The notes below the pieces were generated by a model. That model saw only the letters and a program-made list of their open reading frames with translations. It was not told the DNA's origin and did not search any database. A DNA stretch of 64,000 nucleotides from an uncultured Bacteroidales bacterium (GTDB lineage: Bacteria; Bacteroidota; Bacteroidia; Bacteroidales; Bacteroidaceae). The stretch covers positions 1 through 64,000 of the forward strand of contig CACWIN010000005.1 of NCBI GenBank assembly GCA_902760965.1. Reading direction: 5' to 3'. Positions 26,552 through 35,637 of the stretch are shown here, in pieces. A program made the translations under genes and the position numbers. Position 1 is the stretch's first letter. Each line of letters opens with the position of its first letter.

Positions 26552-26590
26552 CTATTCGAATGATATTTTTTATACCCTCAGACGCGCTGT

Positions 26591-28090
26591 TTAAAACTCA
26601 GTCAGATACATGTTGAGAATACGCTTCCAACGGGCGTAAGCCTCTTCGTACTGAGGAACGAGTTTCAGGTCAGGCTCTATAACGTTTATCTTTTCGAGTG
26701 TAGAGAAAGCATCGTCATTATTCTTGTAAACACCAGCTCCCATACCGGCACCCTTGGCTGCTCCAACGGAACCGTCGGTATCGTACAGTTCTATGGTTGC
26801 ACCTGTAATACCGGCCAATGTCTCGCGGAACACCGGATTCAGGAACATGTTTGCATTTCCTGCATGGATCTTTGATATTTCCATTCCCATCTCGACCATA
26901 ACATCCATACCGTACTTGAATGAGAATACTATACCCTCCTGAACGGCACGAGCCAGATGATTGCGGTTATGGATATTAAAGTTGAATCCGTGTATGCTGC
27001 AGCCCACGTTGCGGTTACCCAGCACACGCTCAGCCCCGTTTCCGAACGGAAGTACGGTTACACCGTCACAACCTACAGGAACGCTCTGGGCAATCTTGTT
27101 CATATCGCCGTATGAAAGGCCCTCAAGCATAATGTTACGGCGTGTCCATGCATTCAGGATACCTGTACCGTTAATGCACAGAAGCACACCCAGACGGGTC
27201 TTTTTGTTGGTATGGTTAACGTGGGCAAAAGTGTTTACTCTTGACTGCGGATCAAAGTTTACAGAACCGTTAACGCCATAAACTACGCCCGATGTACCGG
27301 CTGTGGCGGCAATTTCACCGGGATTGAACACATTAAGTGAAAGAGCATTGTTGGGTTGGTCACCGGCACGGTAAGTCACGGGAATGCCAACTTCCAAACC
27401 CAATTCCTTGGCGGCAGCGACCGATACCCTGCCCTGCTCCGAGAATGTAGGTCTGATTTCGGGAATAAGGGCATCGCTGAATCCGTAATAATCCAAAAGG
27501 AATTCGGCAATATCATTCTCCTTAAAGTTCCACATCATTCCTTCGGACAGACCGGAAACAGTAGTGCAGGTGGTGCCGGTAAGACGCATTGCGATATAAT
27601 CACCCGGCAGCATTATCTTGTCAATCTTCTCATACAGTTTGGGCTCGTTTTCCTTTACCCAAGCCAGCTTGGCGGCAGTAAAATTGCCCGGTGAATTAAG
27701 AAGGTTTGTAAGGCACTGTCCCTTTCCAATCTCACGGAATGCCTTGTCACCGTAAGGAACAGCACGGGAATCACACCATATAATGGCAGGACGCAGAGCC
27801 TTGCCGTTCTTGTCAACGCATACCAGGCCGTGCATCTGATACGAAATACCAATGGCTTCAATGTCGGATCCCTTTGCACCGGACATATCCAGGACCTTGG
27901 CGGTCACATTCTTAAGATAAGACCACCAGTCATCGGGTTCCTGCTCTGCCCATCCGGGGTTCAGAGCCTTGATAGGAGCTTCGGAATCAGGATAGAAAGC
28001 CGATGCCACACTCTTACCAGTCTCAATGGAGACAAGGCTAGCCTTCACCGAAGAGCTGCCAATGTCATAGCCTAAAAGATACCTTTTCAT
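26591..28090 (-). CDS. xylB: Xylulokinase
   Basis: FGGY-family carbohydrate kinase, 499 residues, phosphorylating D-xylulose to xylulose 5-phosphate for the pentose phosphate pathway. It has YLLGYDIGSSSVKASL (ATP phosphate-binding), ISYQMHGLV, IIWCDSRA and TAGTSGVVYGV, plus the FGGY C-terminal GAAKGAGMGAGV segment. It lies 25 bp downstream of the alpha-xylosidase gene and upstream of xylA, which fits xylulokinase among the FGGY kinases. Confidence 0.95.
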   Translation of the reverse strand: MKRYLLGYDIGSSSVKASLVSIETGKSVASAFYPDSEAPIKALNPGWAEQEPDDWWSYLKNVTAKVLDMSGAKGSDIEAIGISYQMHGLVCVDKNGKALRPAIIWCDSRAVPYGDKAFREIGKGQCLTNLLNSPGNFTAAKLAWVKENEPKLYEKIDKIMLPGDYIAMRLTGTTCTTVSGLSEGMMWNFKENDIAEFLLDYYGFSDALIPEIRPTFSEQGRVSVAAAKELGLEVGIPVTYRAGDQPNNALSLNVFNPGEIAATAGTSGVVYGVNGSVNFDPQSRVNTFAHVNHTNKKTRLGVLLCINGTGILNAWTRRNIMLEGLSYGDMNKIAQSVPVGCDGVTVLPFGNGAERVLGNRNVGCSIHGFNFNIHNRNHLARAVQEGIVFSFKYGMDVMVEMGMEISKIHAGNANMFLNPVFRETLAGITGATIELYDTDGSVGAAKGAGMGAGVYKNNDDAFSTLEKINVIEPDLKLVPQYEEAYARWKRILNMYLTEF

Positions 28091-28115
28091 AATTCTGTAT
28101 TTTTTGTTGTTATAA

Positions 28116-30962
28116 TTATTTCAATACCATGTGGTAATCATATCTCTTGCCATCATAATCAAATGCCGTCTCTATAGTCCTGTCGGGCATATGATAACGT
28201 ATGTTGATCCTTCTGGTCCGGATCATTCCGTCAAACTCACCCTGACGCTGACCGAACATAAGCACACAGCTCTGGTCATTTCCCATAAATGAGATAGGAA
28301 TAAGAGAGTATGCGCCATTCTTATATGCGTTTGTAGTTCCGTCATCCTCATAGAGCATAAACATCTTGCCCTCCGAGCCGGAATAGAAATCAACCGTTAT
28401 TTCATCGGCAGGCTTTTGGTCAACATAAGTCATATCTGGGCCCGATACTATTATTGAACCTGAAGGTACAAACAACGGGATACGCTCGTATGGAGCATCG
28501 GCACTGATGGTCTGGCCGCCGGCATAGACCGAATCACTGTAATAATCGTACCACTGCCTTCCTTCAGGGAGATAAACATCCCTCGATGTAGCGCCATACT
28601 CATATACAGGGCAAACCATGAGCGACGGGCCGAACATGAACTGGTCCGAAACCTCACGGGCAACGGCATCCTCGGAATAGTCCATTACAAGGCCGCGCAT
28701 CATCACCCTACCGTACATCCAGGTATGCCCCTCAAGAGAATAGATATACGGCATAAGCCTGTAGCGCATACTGTTGTAATATACAATAGACTGATAAGCC
28801 GGATGGTCCTGTGGAGCTATGTTCCACACCTCACGTAACGGGAACTGGCCATGCGCGCGGTACAGGGGACAGAATGTGCCGAACTGATACCAGCGGGTCT
28901 GCAATTCACGCCACTCCTTAAGGTCAGCATTCTCAATACGGGTACGGTCGTACAACCGCTGGGCATTGGCATAGCGGTTCTCAACGCAGAATCCGCCAAT
29001 ATCCATAGTCCAGTACGGATTGCCGCATAACGAATAGTTCATGCCGGCAGTAATCTGTGAGCGCATATCCTCCCAGCGGGTTCCTATGTCACCGCTCCAT
29101 GATGCGGTTGAATAGCGCTGAAGACCGGCAAATCCGGAACGGGTCAGCTGGAACACGCGCTTATCGGGATCCTCTTTAATAAGTCCCTCGTAAATAGCCT
29201 GGGCATTCATAAGCGAGTATGCCATAAGGTATTCTGTCGAGGAGCCCAGTTCTGTAGGTCCGCAAAGAGCTTTCCAATAATCCATAGGCACGCAGTCACG
29301 TATGTTGGGTTCACTGGCATCCATCCACCAGGCATCAATCCCGTATCCGTAAAGATGCTCCTTGAGCTGATTCCAGAAGAGTTCCCTTGCCCCTGCGGAA
29401 TATGCATCATAAAATGAACCTATATAACCTGGCCCTACCCAATCGCGTATGCTGTCCTGAACGGCACGGGTGTACATCCAGCCATGCGATTCAAACTCCT
29501 TGTAATGTTCGGTCGATGCATAGAACTTGGGCCATACCGAAATCATAAGATGAGCGTTCATTCCGTGTACACGGTCAACCATAGCCTTGGGATCGGGATA
29601 CCGGGATTTGTCAAACTCATGTGAGCCCCATGAATCCTGTTCCCAGTAATTCCAGTCCTGGACTATATTGTCCAATCCTATACCTCGTTTACGGAACTCA
29701 GCTACAGTCTGCACAACCTCATTCTGGTTCTGATAATGCTCACGGCTCTGCCAGAATCCCATTGCCCATTTGGGCAGCATGGTTGGACTGCCCACGAGTG
29801 AATAAAGGCCGCCTATCACGCCATCCATATCATCACCCGAAATAAAGTAGTAGTCCGATTCCGGAACCATCTCGTTCCACATGGTCAGCTTATCCTTGAG
29901 TTCGGTATCCACAGGAGAGTATGCCCTGAGTCCACAATACGATGTGGTACCATCGGGACGCCATTCTATACGCAGGTCATACTTTTGTCCCTGCTTCATC
30001 TCAAAACTGAACTTATAGGAATTGGGATTCCAGGCTGTACGCCAACGCTCCTTTACGACCTCCTGACCGCCCAGGAATACGCGGATGTACCCGGCATAAT
30101 AGAGGATAAAGCTGTATTCGCCAGATTCCGGTGCCTCAATTGAGCCCTCATACAACACTCTCTGGCCCAAACGAGGCAAATTCTTGACCGTTTCGGAGTC
30201 AACAAAATAAATTGAGTCCTCCTGCCTGACCTGAGTCCTTCCGCGCATGCTTCCGTAATAAGTGCCGGTAAGACTGCCCTGCTTTCCGTCCTTGTCGTAC
30301 AGTTTAAAAAGGCGGTTCAGTTGCTGATATGGCTCAGTATTTCCGAATCGGCCCATGGAATATGAATCCCACAGAATGCCATATCCCAGCGATGATATCA
30401 CAAACGGGATGCTTATCTTGGTGTTATACTGGTACAACTCCTCATTCTGACCTTTGTAGTCCCATTGGTCAGACTGATGCTGTCCCAAGCCATACAGGCT
30501 TTCATCTTCTTGAGTATCAAATCTGTTGACAGTGGAATAGCCGTGTGTTTCATCAACAGTTATAGGACTGAACAATGCAGGCTGTGTCTCATTTGTAATG
30601 GTATTTCCGCCGGCATCGGTAAAACGGACCTTTCCGTCCAACTTGTTTACTATTGCACTGAGAGCTGCGGTCTGCAGTTCCACCTCGTCCTTGTGGTTAC
30701 GGATTACAAAATCAGTCTTGGCCGATGCGTCAGGCAGGATAATAAGACTGTTACGGTCATGGAAAGATTTGTCTGGAGTGGCCGATACACGCACCACCTT
30801 ATCGGACATAACCGAAAGGCGCACCTTTTGGGGGCCTCCTTCAACCGGTTCGCGAACATTGACCACAACGCCGTCATCCAGCGTTTTATACTCTTTCTCA
30901 ACGCACGAAACCAGAGCAAAAAACGCCAGGATAAAAACTGCATATCGTGAACGGTTCTTCAT
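28116..30962 (-). CDS. GH31 alpha-xylosidase lipoprotein with PA14 insert
   Basis: Exported glycoside hydrolase of 948 residues from the ATG at 30962 (a GTG two codons upstream is less likely). The signal peptide ends in the lipobox ALVSC, so it is a membrane-anchored lipoprotein. After the N-terminal beta domain comes a PA14-type insert (about 235-365), as in alpha-xylosidases that act on xyloglucan oligosaccharides. The catalytic barrel has nucleophile D548 in WWMDASEPN and acid/base D625 in WSGDIGTRW. Adjacent xylB and xylA make release of xylose, for example from isoprimeverose-type ends, the probable job. Alpha-glucosidase activity remains possible. Confidence 0.92.
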   Translation of the reverse strand: MKNRSRYAVFILAFFALVSCVEKEYKTLDDGVVVNVREPVEGGPQKVRLSVMSDKVVRVSATPDKSFHDRNSLIILPDASAKTDFVIRNHKDEVELQTAALSAIVNKLDGKVRFTDAGGNTITNETQPALFSPITVDETHGYSTVNRFDTQEDESLYGLGQHQSDQWDYKGQNEELYQYNTKISIPFVISSLGYGILWDSYSMGRFGNTEPYQQLNRLFKLYDKDGKQGSLTGTYYGSMRGRTQVRQEDSIYFVDSETVKNLPRLGQRVLYEGSIEAPESGEYSFILYYAGYIRVFLGGQEVVKERWRTAWNPNSYKFSFEMKQGQKYDLRIEWRPDGTTSYCGLRAYSPVDTELKDKLTMWNEMVPESDYYFISGDDMDGVIGGLYSLVGSPTMLPKWAMGFWQSREHYQNQNEVVQTVAEFRKRGIGLDNIVQDWNYWEQDSWGSHEFDKSRYPDPKAMVDRVHGMNAHLMISVWPKFYASTEHYKEFESHGWMYTRAVQDSIRDWVGPGYIGSFYDAYSAGARELFWNQLKEHLYGYGIDAWWMDASEPNIRDCVPMDYWKALCGPTELGSSTEYLMAYSLMNAQAIYEGLIKEDPDKRVFQLTRSGFAGLQRYSTASWSGDIGTRWEDMRSQITAGMNYSLCGNPYWTMDIGGFCVENRYANAQRLYDRTRIENADLKEWRELQTRWYQFGTFCPLYRAHGQFPLREVWNIAPQDHPAYQSIVYYNSMRYRLMPYIYSLEGHTWMYGRVMMRGLVMDYSEDAVAREVSDQFMFGPSLMVCPVYEYGATSRDVYLPEGRQWYDYYSDSVYAGGQTISADAPYERIPLFVPSGSIIVSGPDMTYVDQKPADEITVDFYSGSEGKMFMLYEDDGTTNAYKNGAYSLIPISFMGNDQSCVLMFGQRQGEFDGMIRTRRINIRYHMPDRTIETAFDYDGKRYDYHMVLK

Positions 30963-30992
30963 ACACACTATCCTATAGTCCCATCAATCCTA

Positions 30993-31000
30993 CAAAATTA
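30993..31000 (-). promoter_or_regulatory. -7 box of the GH31-xylB unit
   Basis: Minus strand TAATTTTG, 30 bp upstream of the GH31 ATG. A TTG at 31020-31018 lies 17 bp away, a little short for a -33 element. Confidence 0.5.
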
Positions 31001-31048
31001 ACGATTTTTATGTATTACAACGTCTTAAACCTTGTTTATTTTATTAAA

Positions 31049-31091
31049 CAAAAAAAATAATGGAGAGAACGCCTTTATTCTCTCCATTATC
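31049..31091 (-). terminator. Terminator after the aldolase gene
   Basis: Perfect 13-bp stem (ATAATGGAGAGAA with TTCTCTCCATTAT) around an 8-nt loop, followed in the minus direction by eight T residues. A textbook intrinsic terminator 25 bp downstream of the fba stop. Confidence 0.9.
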
Positions 31092-31115
31092 AATTATGTG
31101 TGTTTATGGTGTATC

Positions 31116-32015
31116 TTACTTCTGCAGAAGCTTGTCATTTGAACCCAGTACATCAACAATCTTGTGGATGTACATTTTCTTCATGTTCTCGCGTGCGGGT
31201 TTCAGGTACTGACGGGGATCAAAGTGACTGGGGTTCTCAGCCAGGTACTTACGTACGGCAGCTGTCATAGCCAGACGTGAGTCAGAGTCAATGTTGATCT
31301 TGCATACAGCGCTCTTTGAAGCCTCGCGGAGCTGCTCTTCATTCTTCTCAATCTCATGCAGAACATCGAATGCCAATGGAGGAGGAACCAGCTTGCCGGT
31401 CTTGGGGTCACGTGTGCACTGCTCGGGCTTGAACTTGTAAGCACCGTGTGAAGTACCTATTGAAATAGCCAGTGAATCGCAACCTGTACGGGTAGCGAAA
31501 TCGATAACCTCCTCAGGCTTGGTATAGTGTGAAACCTCACTTGCAACCTCATCCTCAACGCCGGCCAGAACGCCCAGCTCAGCCTCAACGGTAACGTCAT
31601 ACTTGTGAGCGTACTCTACAACCTTCTTTGTCAGAGCGATGTTATCCTCATAAGGAAGAGCGGAACCGTCAATCATAACTGATGAGAAGCCCATGTCAAT
31701 GCAATCCTTGCAAAGCTCAAAGCTGTCACCGTGATCAAGGTGAAGAACGATCTCAGGATGGGCACAGCCAAGCTCCTTGGCATACTCTACAGCACCCTGT
31801 GCCATGTAACGCAGGATAGTGGCGTTAGCGTAGTTGCGGGCACCTTTTGATACCTGCATGATAACCGGTGACTTGGTCTCGACTGCAGCCTGTACGATGG
31901 CCTGCATCTGCTCCATAGTGTTGAAATTGAATGCCGGGATAGCATAACCGCCCTTAACGGCTGCGGCGAACATTGCGCGGGTGTTTACAAGACCCAGTTC
32001 TTTGTAGCTTACCAT
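31116..32015 (-). CDS. Class II fructose-bisphosphate aldolase, internally shortened
   Basis: Glycolytic/gluconeogenic aldolase cleaving fructose 1,6-bisphosphate. The sequence is the Bacteroidales FbaB type: NTMEQMQAI, LHLDHGDSFELCKD (H95), VEAELGVLAG (E146), SIGTSHGAYKF (H190) and CKINIDSDSRL. At 299 residues it is about 36 shorter than relatives I know. After DVLHEIEK (ending K224) it jumps straight to NEEQLREASKSAV. The segment between, which normally contains the PIVLHGSS motif with the last zinc-ligand His and phosphate-binding loop, is absent. The frame stays open, so this is an in-frame loss rather than a frameshift. The flanks, promoter region and terminator look intact. Function is doubtful. 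Confidence 0.85.
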   Translation of the reverse strand: MVSYKELGLVNTRAMFAAAVKGGYAIPAFNFNTMEQMQAIVQAAVETKSPVIMQVSKGARNYANATILRYMAQGAVEYAKELGCAHPEIVLHLDHGDSFELCKDCIDMGFSSVMIDGSALPYEDNIALTKKVVEYAHKYDVTVEAELGVLAGVEDEVASEVSHYTKPEEVIDFATRTGCDSLAISIGTSHGAYKFKPEQCTRDPKTGKLVPPPLAFDVLHEIEKNEEQLREASKSAVCKINIDSDSRLAMTAAVRKYLAENPSHFDPRQYLKPARENMKKMYIHKIVDVLGSNDKLLQK

Positions 32016-32067
32016 AATAGTGAAGTTTTATAGTTTAGTTTAATATTAACCTTTCTGGTTTTCGCCG

Positions 32068-32075
32068 CGAAATTA
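32068..32075 (-). promoter_or_regulatory. Possible -7 box of the aldolase gene
   Basis: Minus strand TAATTTCG, one mismatch from TAnnTTTG, 52 bp upstream of the start. The same TAATTTCGCGG string stands before the DUF5063 gene (41211-41221), which supports it being functional. Confidence 0.35.
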
Positions 32076-32202
32076 CAATCTTATTCTCCTAATTCTGTAC
32101 AATTAAAGCAGAAAGTTATCCACCGTTTCACAAAGTTTAAGTCAATGAGAATTCATTTGCTTACTCCACTATACAAACCGCCCTTAATTGGAGCAGGAAA
32201 GA

Positions 32203-33282
32203 TCAGATAACGACGCAAACCGTACCCGGTTCAGGTTCAGCCAGGGATTCACTCATGCCCTTGACCATCATAAGCGATAGGGAGTCATCGGGCACAGCAT
32301 CCAGTATACCGTCACCGGCATTCTCACGGACAAAAGTCATACTGATACGGGAGGTTTTCTCACTATAATCTACAGTAAGTTTCAAAGGACCGTCAAACGG
32401 GATGATATGGCACAGCATCTCCTCCGTCACATGTTCCATCTTTTCCATACTCCTTAAGCCCACTCCGTACTTACTACAGAATGTACGGATATTTCCCATT
32501 AACCCGTATAAATCAAAATGGCTGTCGGGAAGAGTAGCCTCAAAGGTTCGTATCCTGTTTACGAATGCCTTGGTTACAGGTTTCTGGGGGTTATCAAATA
32601 TCTGATCCGGAGTACCCTCCTCATAGACCACACCGTCATTCAGGAACAGTATCCTTGTGCTCACGTCACGCACAAACTGCATCTCATGACTTACTATACA
32701 CATGGTCATGCCCTGGCTTGCCAAATGGCGTATCACAGCCAATACCTCGCTTACCATCGTAGGATCCAGGGCCGATGTGGGTTCGTCAAACAGGATTATC
32801 TCCGGCTCCATAGCCAGGCATCGGGCTATGGCCGCACGCTGTTTCTGCCCGCCTGACAGTTCACATGGCAGACATTCCGCCTTGTCATGCAGACCCACTT
32901 TCTCCAAAAGTGCCATACCCTGACTTTCAGCCTCCTCGCGACTCTTTCCCAGCAGGCTCATCGGACACATGGTCACATTATCAAGGATAGTCAGATGCTC
33001 AAAAAGGTTGAAATTCTGGAACACCATACCCATACGGCGGCGCACCATGCTGATATCGGTCTTGCGGTTCAGTATATCCGTACCGTCAACCTCTATCATT
33101 CCCGATGTAGGCTCCTCAAGACGGTTCAGGCAGCGCAGGAACGTACTCTTGCCTGTTCCTGACGGGCCTATTACCGATATCACCTCACCCTTATGGATAT
33201 CACAGTTAATATCACTGAGCACTGTCAGCTTCTCACCTGACGGTGCAATGAAAACCTTTTTCAAGTGCCTGACCTTAATCAT
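32203..33282 (-). CDS. Polar amino-acid ABC transporter ATPase with C-terminal extension
   Basis: GlnQ/HisP-type ATPase, 359 residues. Walker A GPSGTGKST (39-47), the Q-loop MVFQNFNLFEH, signature LSGGQKQR, Walker B IILFDEPTSALD and switch His in CIVSHEM. The normal ATPase ends near residue 245. The extra ~115 residues carry LKLTVDYSEKTSRISMTF and later SLSLMMVKGMSESLAE...GTVCVVI, which look like a reduced GHKL/anti-sigma ATPase-like fold (inference only). The start overlaps the permease stop by 4 bp (ATGA). It probably drives uptake of glutamine, histidine or a similar amino acid. Confidence 0.9.
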   Translation of the reverse strand: MIKVRHLKKVFIAPSGEKLTVLSDINCDIHKGEVISVIGPSGTGKSTFLRCLNRLEEPTSGMIEVDGTDILNRKTDISMVRRRMGMVFQNFNLFEHLTILDNVTMCPMSLLGKSREEAESQGMALLEKVGLHDKAECLPCELSGGQKQRAAIARCLAMEPEIILFDEPTSALDPTMVSEVLAVIRHLASQGMTMCIVSHEMQFVRDVSTRILFLNDGVVYEEGTPDQIFDNPQKPVTKAFVNRIRTFEATLPDSHFDLYGLMGNIRTFCSKYGVGLRSMEKMEHVTEEMLCHIIPFDGPLKLTVDYSEKTSRISMTFVRENAGDGILDAVPDDSLSLMMVKGMSESLAEPEPGTVCVVI

Positions 33283-34775
33283 GATTCCCTGATTTTAGGA
33301 TTAATTCTGCGTTCAATTATACCCAGTCCACAGCCCGTCAGCCATGACAGCAACAGATAGACCACAGATACAAGAATAAGTGGAAAGAAAGCATCAAGCG
33401 TACGTGAGCGGATAATGTCGCTTGCCTTGGTAAGGTCAATCACGGCCACATAGCCCACTACCGATGTCATCTTTATGAGAGCAATCACCTCACCCTTGAG
33501 CACCGGTATGATCCGGTTCAGGGCCTGAGGCAGAACAACCTTATAGAATGTCTGAAATTTTCTTAATCCAAGAGCATACCCCGCCTCCCACTGTCCGCGG
33601 TCCACTCCCATCATGCCGGACCGGAATACCTCACTGAAATATGCACCATAATAGAGCCCGAAACTCATCACCGCAACCCAGGTCCCGGTTATTCCGGACG
33701 ATGCGAATATAACATAAAACATGAGCATCAGGACTACAAGCAACGGAATTCCGCGCAGAATGTCAATCACGGCCTTTGCCGGAATATGCACTAAACGTCT
33801 CCGACTCATACGCAGCCCACACATCAATATACCGGCCATAACGGCAGCCAGGATGGACAGGACTGATAACTGAATGGTAACCCACAGGCCGTCAGCCATC
33901 AGTTTCCAACGTTTCTCTTCAACCAGATTGTTCCTGAAGCTATCTTTCATGCGTTCCATGAATCCGACACGCGTTCCCGTCTTCCTGTCATCCGCGCTCC
34001 GGCATACCGCAGCACCGCCTCCCTCAATATACGCATCACTGAAAAGCACCTGTCTGGCACGCTCCTCAGTTTTGCGCATATGTGACAGAATAACATCTAT
34101 CTTCCCTGAGTTCAACGCCGGAATCAAGGCACTGAAATCATATATCTCATAATCCACCGCATACCCCATCCTCTCACAGAACCTATTGAACAGGTCAACC
34201 TCTATGCCGGTAAGACGGTTATCCTTAAGGAAAAGATACGGATAGGTAATGGTAATTCCAACGCGCAGAGCCCTCTTACCGGATTCTTTCCCATGTCTGG
34301 AAACCGAAAACGATGCAACGGCCATTGAATCCGATGCCGTTTTCCACTCATCGAGCCAGCTGTCATATTCACCGGATTCCCTGATACCACTCAGATAACC
34401 GTTGAATTGACCGCAAAGCAACGAATCCTCCTTGCGGAATCCGGCAGCGGCCGTTCCCTTGAGTATATTACGGAACCTGATTTCCAGTCCTCGTGATTCC
34501 ATATTAAGCATCACGGCCTGAAACTGGTCAATGATACAGAAATCCGCCCTTCGCTTCTCTACGGCGACAAGCAGTTCACCCACACCAAGCCTGATGATAT
34601 CTATCCCGCTAATCTCCGAAAGCATAAGGTCATATGAGCTGCCCATTGCCACAGCCACACTATGCCCTTTTAGATCCTCTATTCCGTTTACTCCCGACAA
34701 GTCCTTAAACTTGCGCCCCGTACAGGAACCAAGCAACACGATGACCGCAACCAGAATAAAACGGAACTTTCTCAT
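33279..34775 (-). CDS. Amino-acid substrate-binding/permease fusion, SBP lobes in reversed order
   Basis: A 498-residue lipoprotein (lipobox LLGSC, Cys18) joining a family 3 solute-binding domain to an ABC permease domain (about 285-498, with the GIPLLVVLMLMFYVI and EAA-like EAGYALGLRKFQTFYKVVLPQA region). Residues 31-145 look like the second SBP lobe and tail: EDLKGHSVAVAMGSS, ADFCIIDQ, GFRKED, RESGEYDSWLDEW. Residues 169-258 look like the first lobe: LRVGITITYPY, LIPALNSGKIDVI, TEERARQVLFSDAYIEGG. The lobe order is therefore reversed compared with GlnH/HisJ. It overlaps both neighbours by 4 bp. Confidence 0.85.
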   Translation of the reverse strand: MRKFRFILVAVIVLLGSCTGRKFKDLSGVNGIEDLKGHSVAVAMGSSYDLMLSEISGIDIIRLGVGELLVAVEKRRADFCIIDQFQAVMLNMESRGLEIRFRNILKGTAAAGFRKEDSLLCGQFNGYLSGIRESGEYDSWLDEWKTASDSMAVASFSVSRHGKESGKRALRVGITITYPYLFLKDNRLTGIEVDLFNRFCERMGYAVDYEIYDFSALIPALNSGKIDVILSHMRKTEERARQVLFSDAYIEGGGAAVCRSADDRKTGTRVGFMERMKDSFRNNLVEEKRWKLMADGLWVTIQLSVLSILAAVMAGILMCGLRMSRRRLVHIPAKAVIDILRGIPLLVVLMLMFYVIFASSGITGTWVAVMSFGLYYGAYFSEVFRSGMMGVDRGQWEAGYALGLRKFQTFYKVVLPQALNRIIPVLKGEVIALIKMTSVVGYVAVIDLTKASDIIRSRTLDAFFPLILVSVVYLLLSWLTGCGLGIIERRINPKIRES

Positions 34776-35452
34776 ATCTGACGGCTTTTAGGGGTAATAC
34801 GCCTCTCCAGCAAATCAAGCAATGCTCCCAGCACCAGTGTCAGCAAAAGATAGACTGCCGCAACGAGCAGCAGCGGAAAGAACGCGTCAAATGTGCGTGA
34901 GCGTATCAGGTCACCCGCCTTGGTCAAGTCAACGACTGCAACATAGCCTATTATGGATGTACTCTTGACCAGTGTTATCATCTGGCCTTTATAAACCGGT
35001 ATTATCTTTTTCAGTGCCTGCGGCATGATCACCTTCATGAATGTACGCCACGGGTTTAACCCCAGGGCAAGACCTGCTTCCCACTGTCCACGGTTCACGC
35101 CCTCAATGCCTGACCGGAATATCTCACAGAAATAGGCGCTGAAATAGAGCGTAAAACAGACAATGGCAATCCATAATGGTGAAAGCGCGACATCTGCCAG
35201 GATTACATAAAAAAGCAGGAGTAGCAATACCAGCAGCGGGATAGCACGCATCAAATCCACATACAGCCTTACGCACCCCCTGGCCCAATTACGGGAATTC
35301 ATCCGTATTGCACATAGAATTCCGCCCAATAAGGTTGCAAACAGGATAGCCCATAGCGAGACCTTGACGGTATTAAGCAGCCCGTCGGCCATCATCAGCC
35401 AACGGTCCTCATACAGAAGATTTGAATAGATACTCTCGCTAAGTCCCTGCAT
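34772..35452 (-). CDS. Polar amino-acid ABC transporter permease
   Basis: Membrane subunit of the His/Glu/Gln/Arg permease family, 226 residues with about five helices. It aligns along its whole length with the permease half of the downstream fusion (YEDRWLMMADGLLNTVKVS against EEKRWKLMADGLWVTIQLS; EAGLALGLNPWRTFMKVIMPQALKK as the EAA loop). The two proteins probably form a heterodimer served by the ATPase. First gene of the three-gene operon; its stop overlaps the next start by 4 bp. No clear promoter in the 185-bp gap upstream. Confidence 0.9.
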   Translation of the reverse strand: MQGLSESIYSNLLYEDRWLMMADGLLNTVKVSLWAILFATLLGGILCAIRMNSRNWARGCVRLYVDLMRAIPLLVLLLLLFYVILADVALSPLWIAIVCFTLYFSAYFCEIFRSGIEGVNRGQWEAGLALGLNPWRTFMKVIMPQALKKIIPVYKGQMITLVKSTSIIGYVAVVDLTKAGDLIRSRTFDAFFPLLLVAAVYLLLTLVLGALLDLLERRITPKSRQI

Positions 35453-35528
35453 ATAATAAATCCGGTTCCGCTAATTTACCCATTTAATTGTTTGATTGTA
35501 TATATAGTGCAAAAACTCCCGCAAACAT

Positions 35529-35559
35529 TTTGCCATTACAACAAATAGTGATACCTTTG
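35529..35559 (+). promoter_or_regulatory. rpmE2 promoter (-33/-7)
   Basis: TTTG (35529-35532), 19 bp, TACCTTTG (35552-35559): a perfect Bacteroidetes promoter. It leaves a leader of about 70 nt that contains a weak CGCC/GGCG hairpin (35587-35602), a possible but unsupported control site. Confidence 0.75.
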
Positions 35560-35637
35560 CGCGCTGAAACCCCCATAATCATGTTTCGCCTATATTCCGG
35601 CGGACGCTAAATGGAGAAATTAAAAACAAAATAAGTT

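Noticed and set aside
35565..35637. Autoregulatory leader of L31
   Set aside because: Only a 4-bp hairpin with an 8-nt loop is visible, too weak to call.
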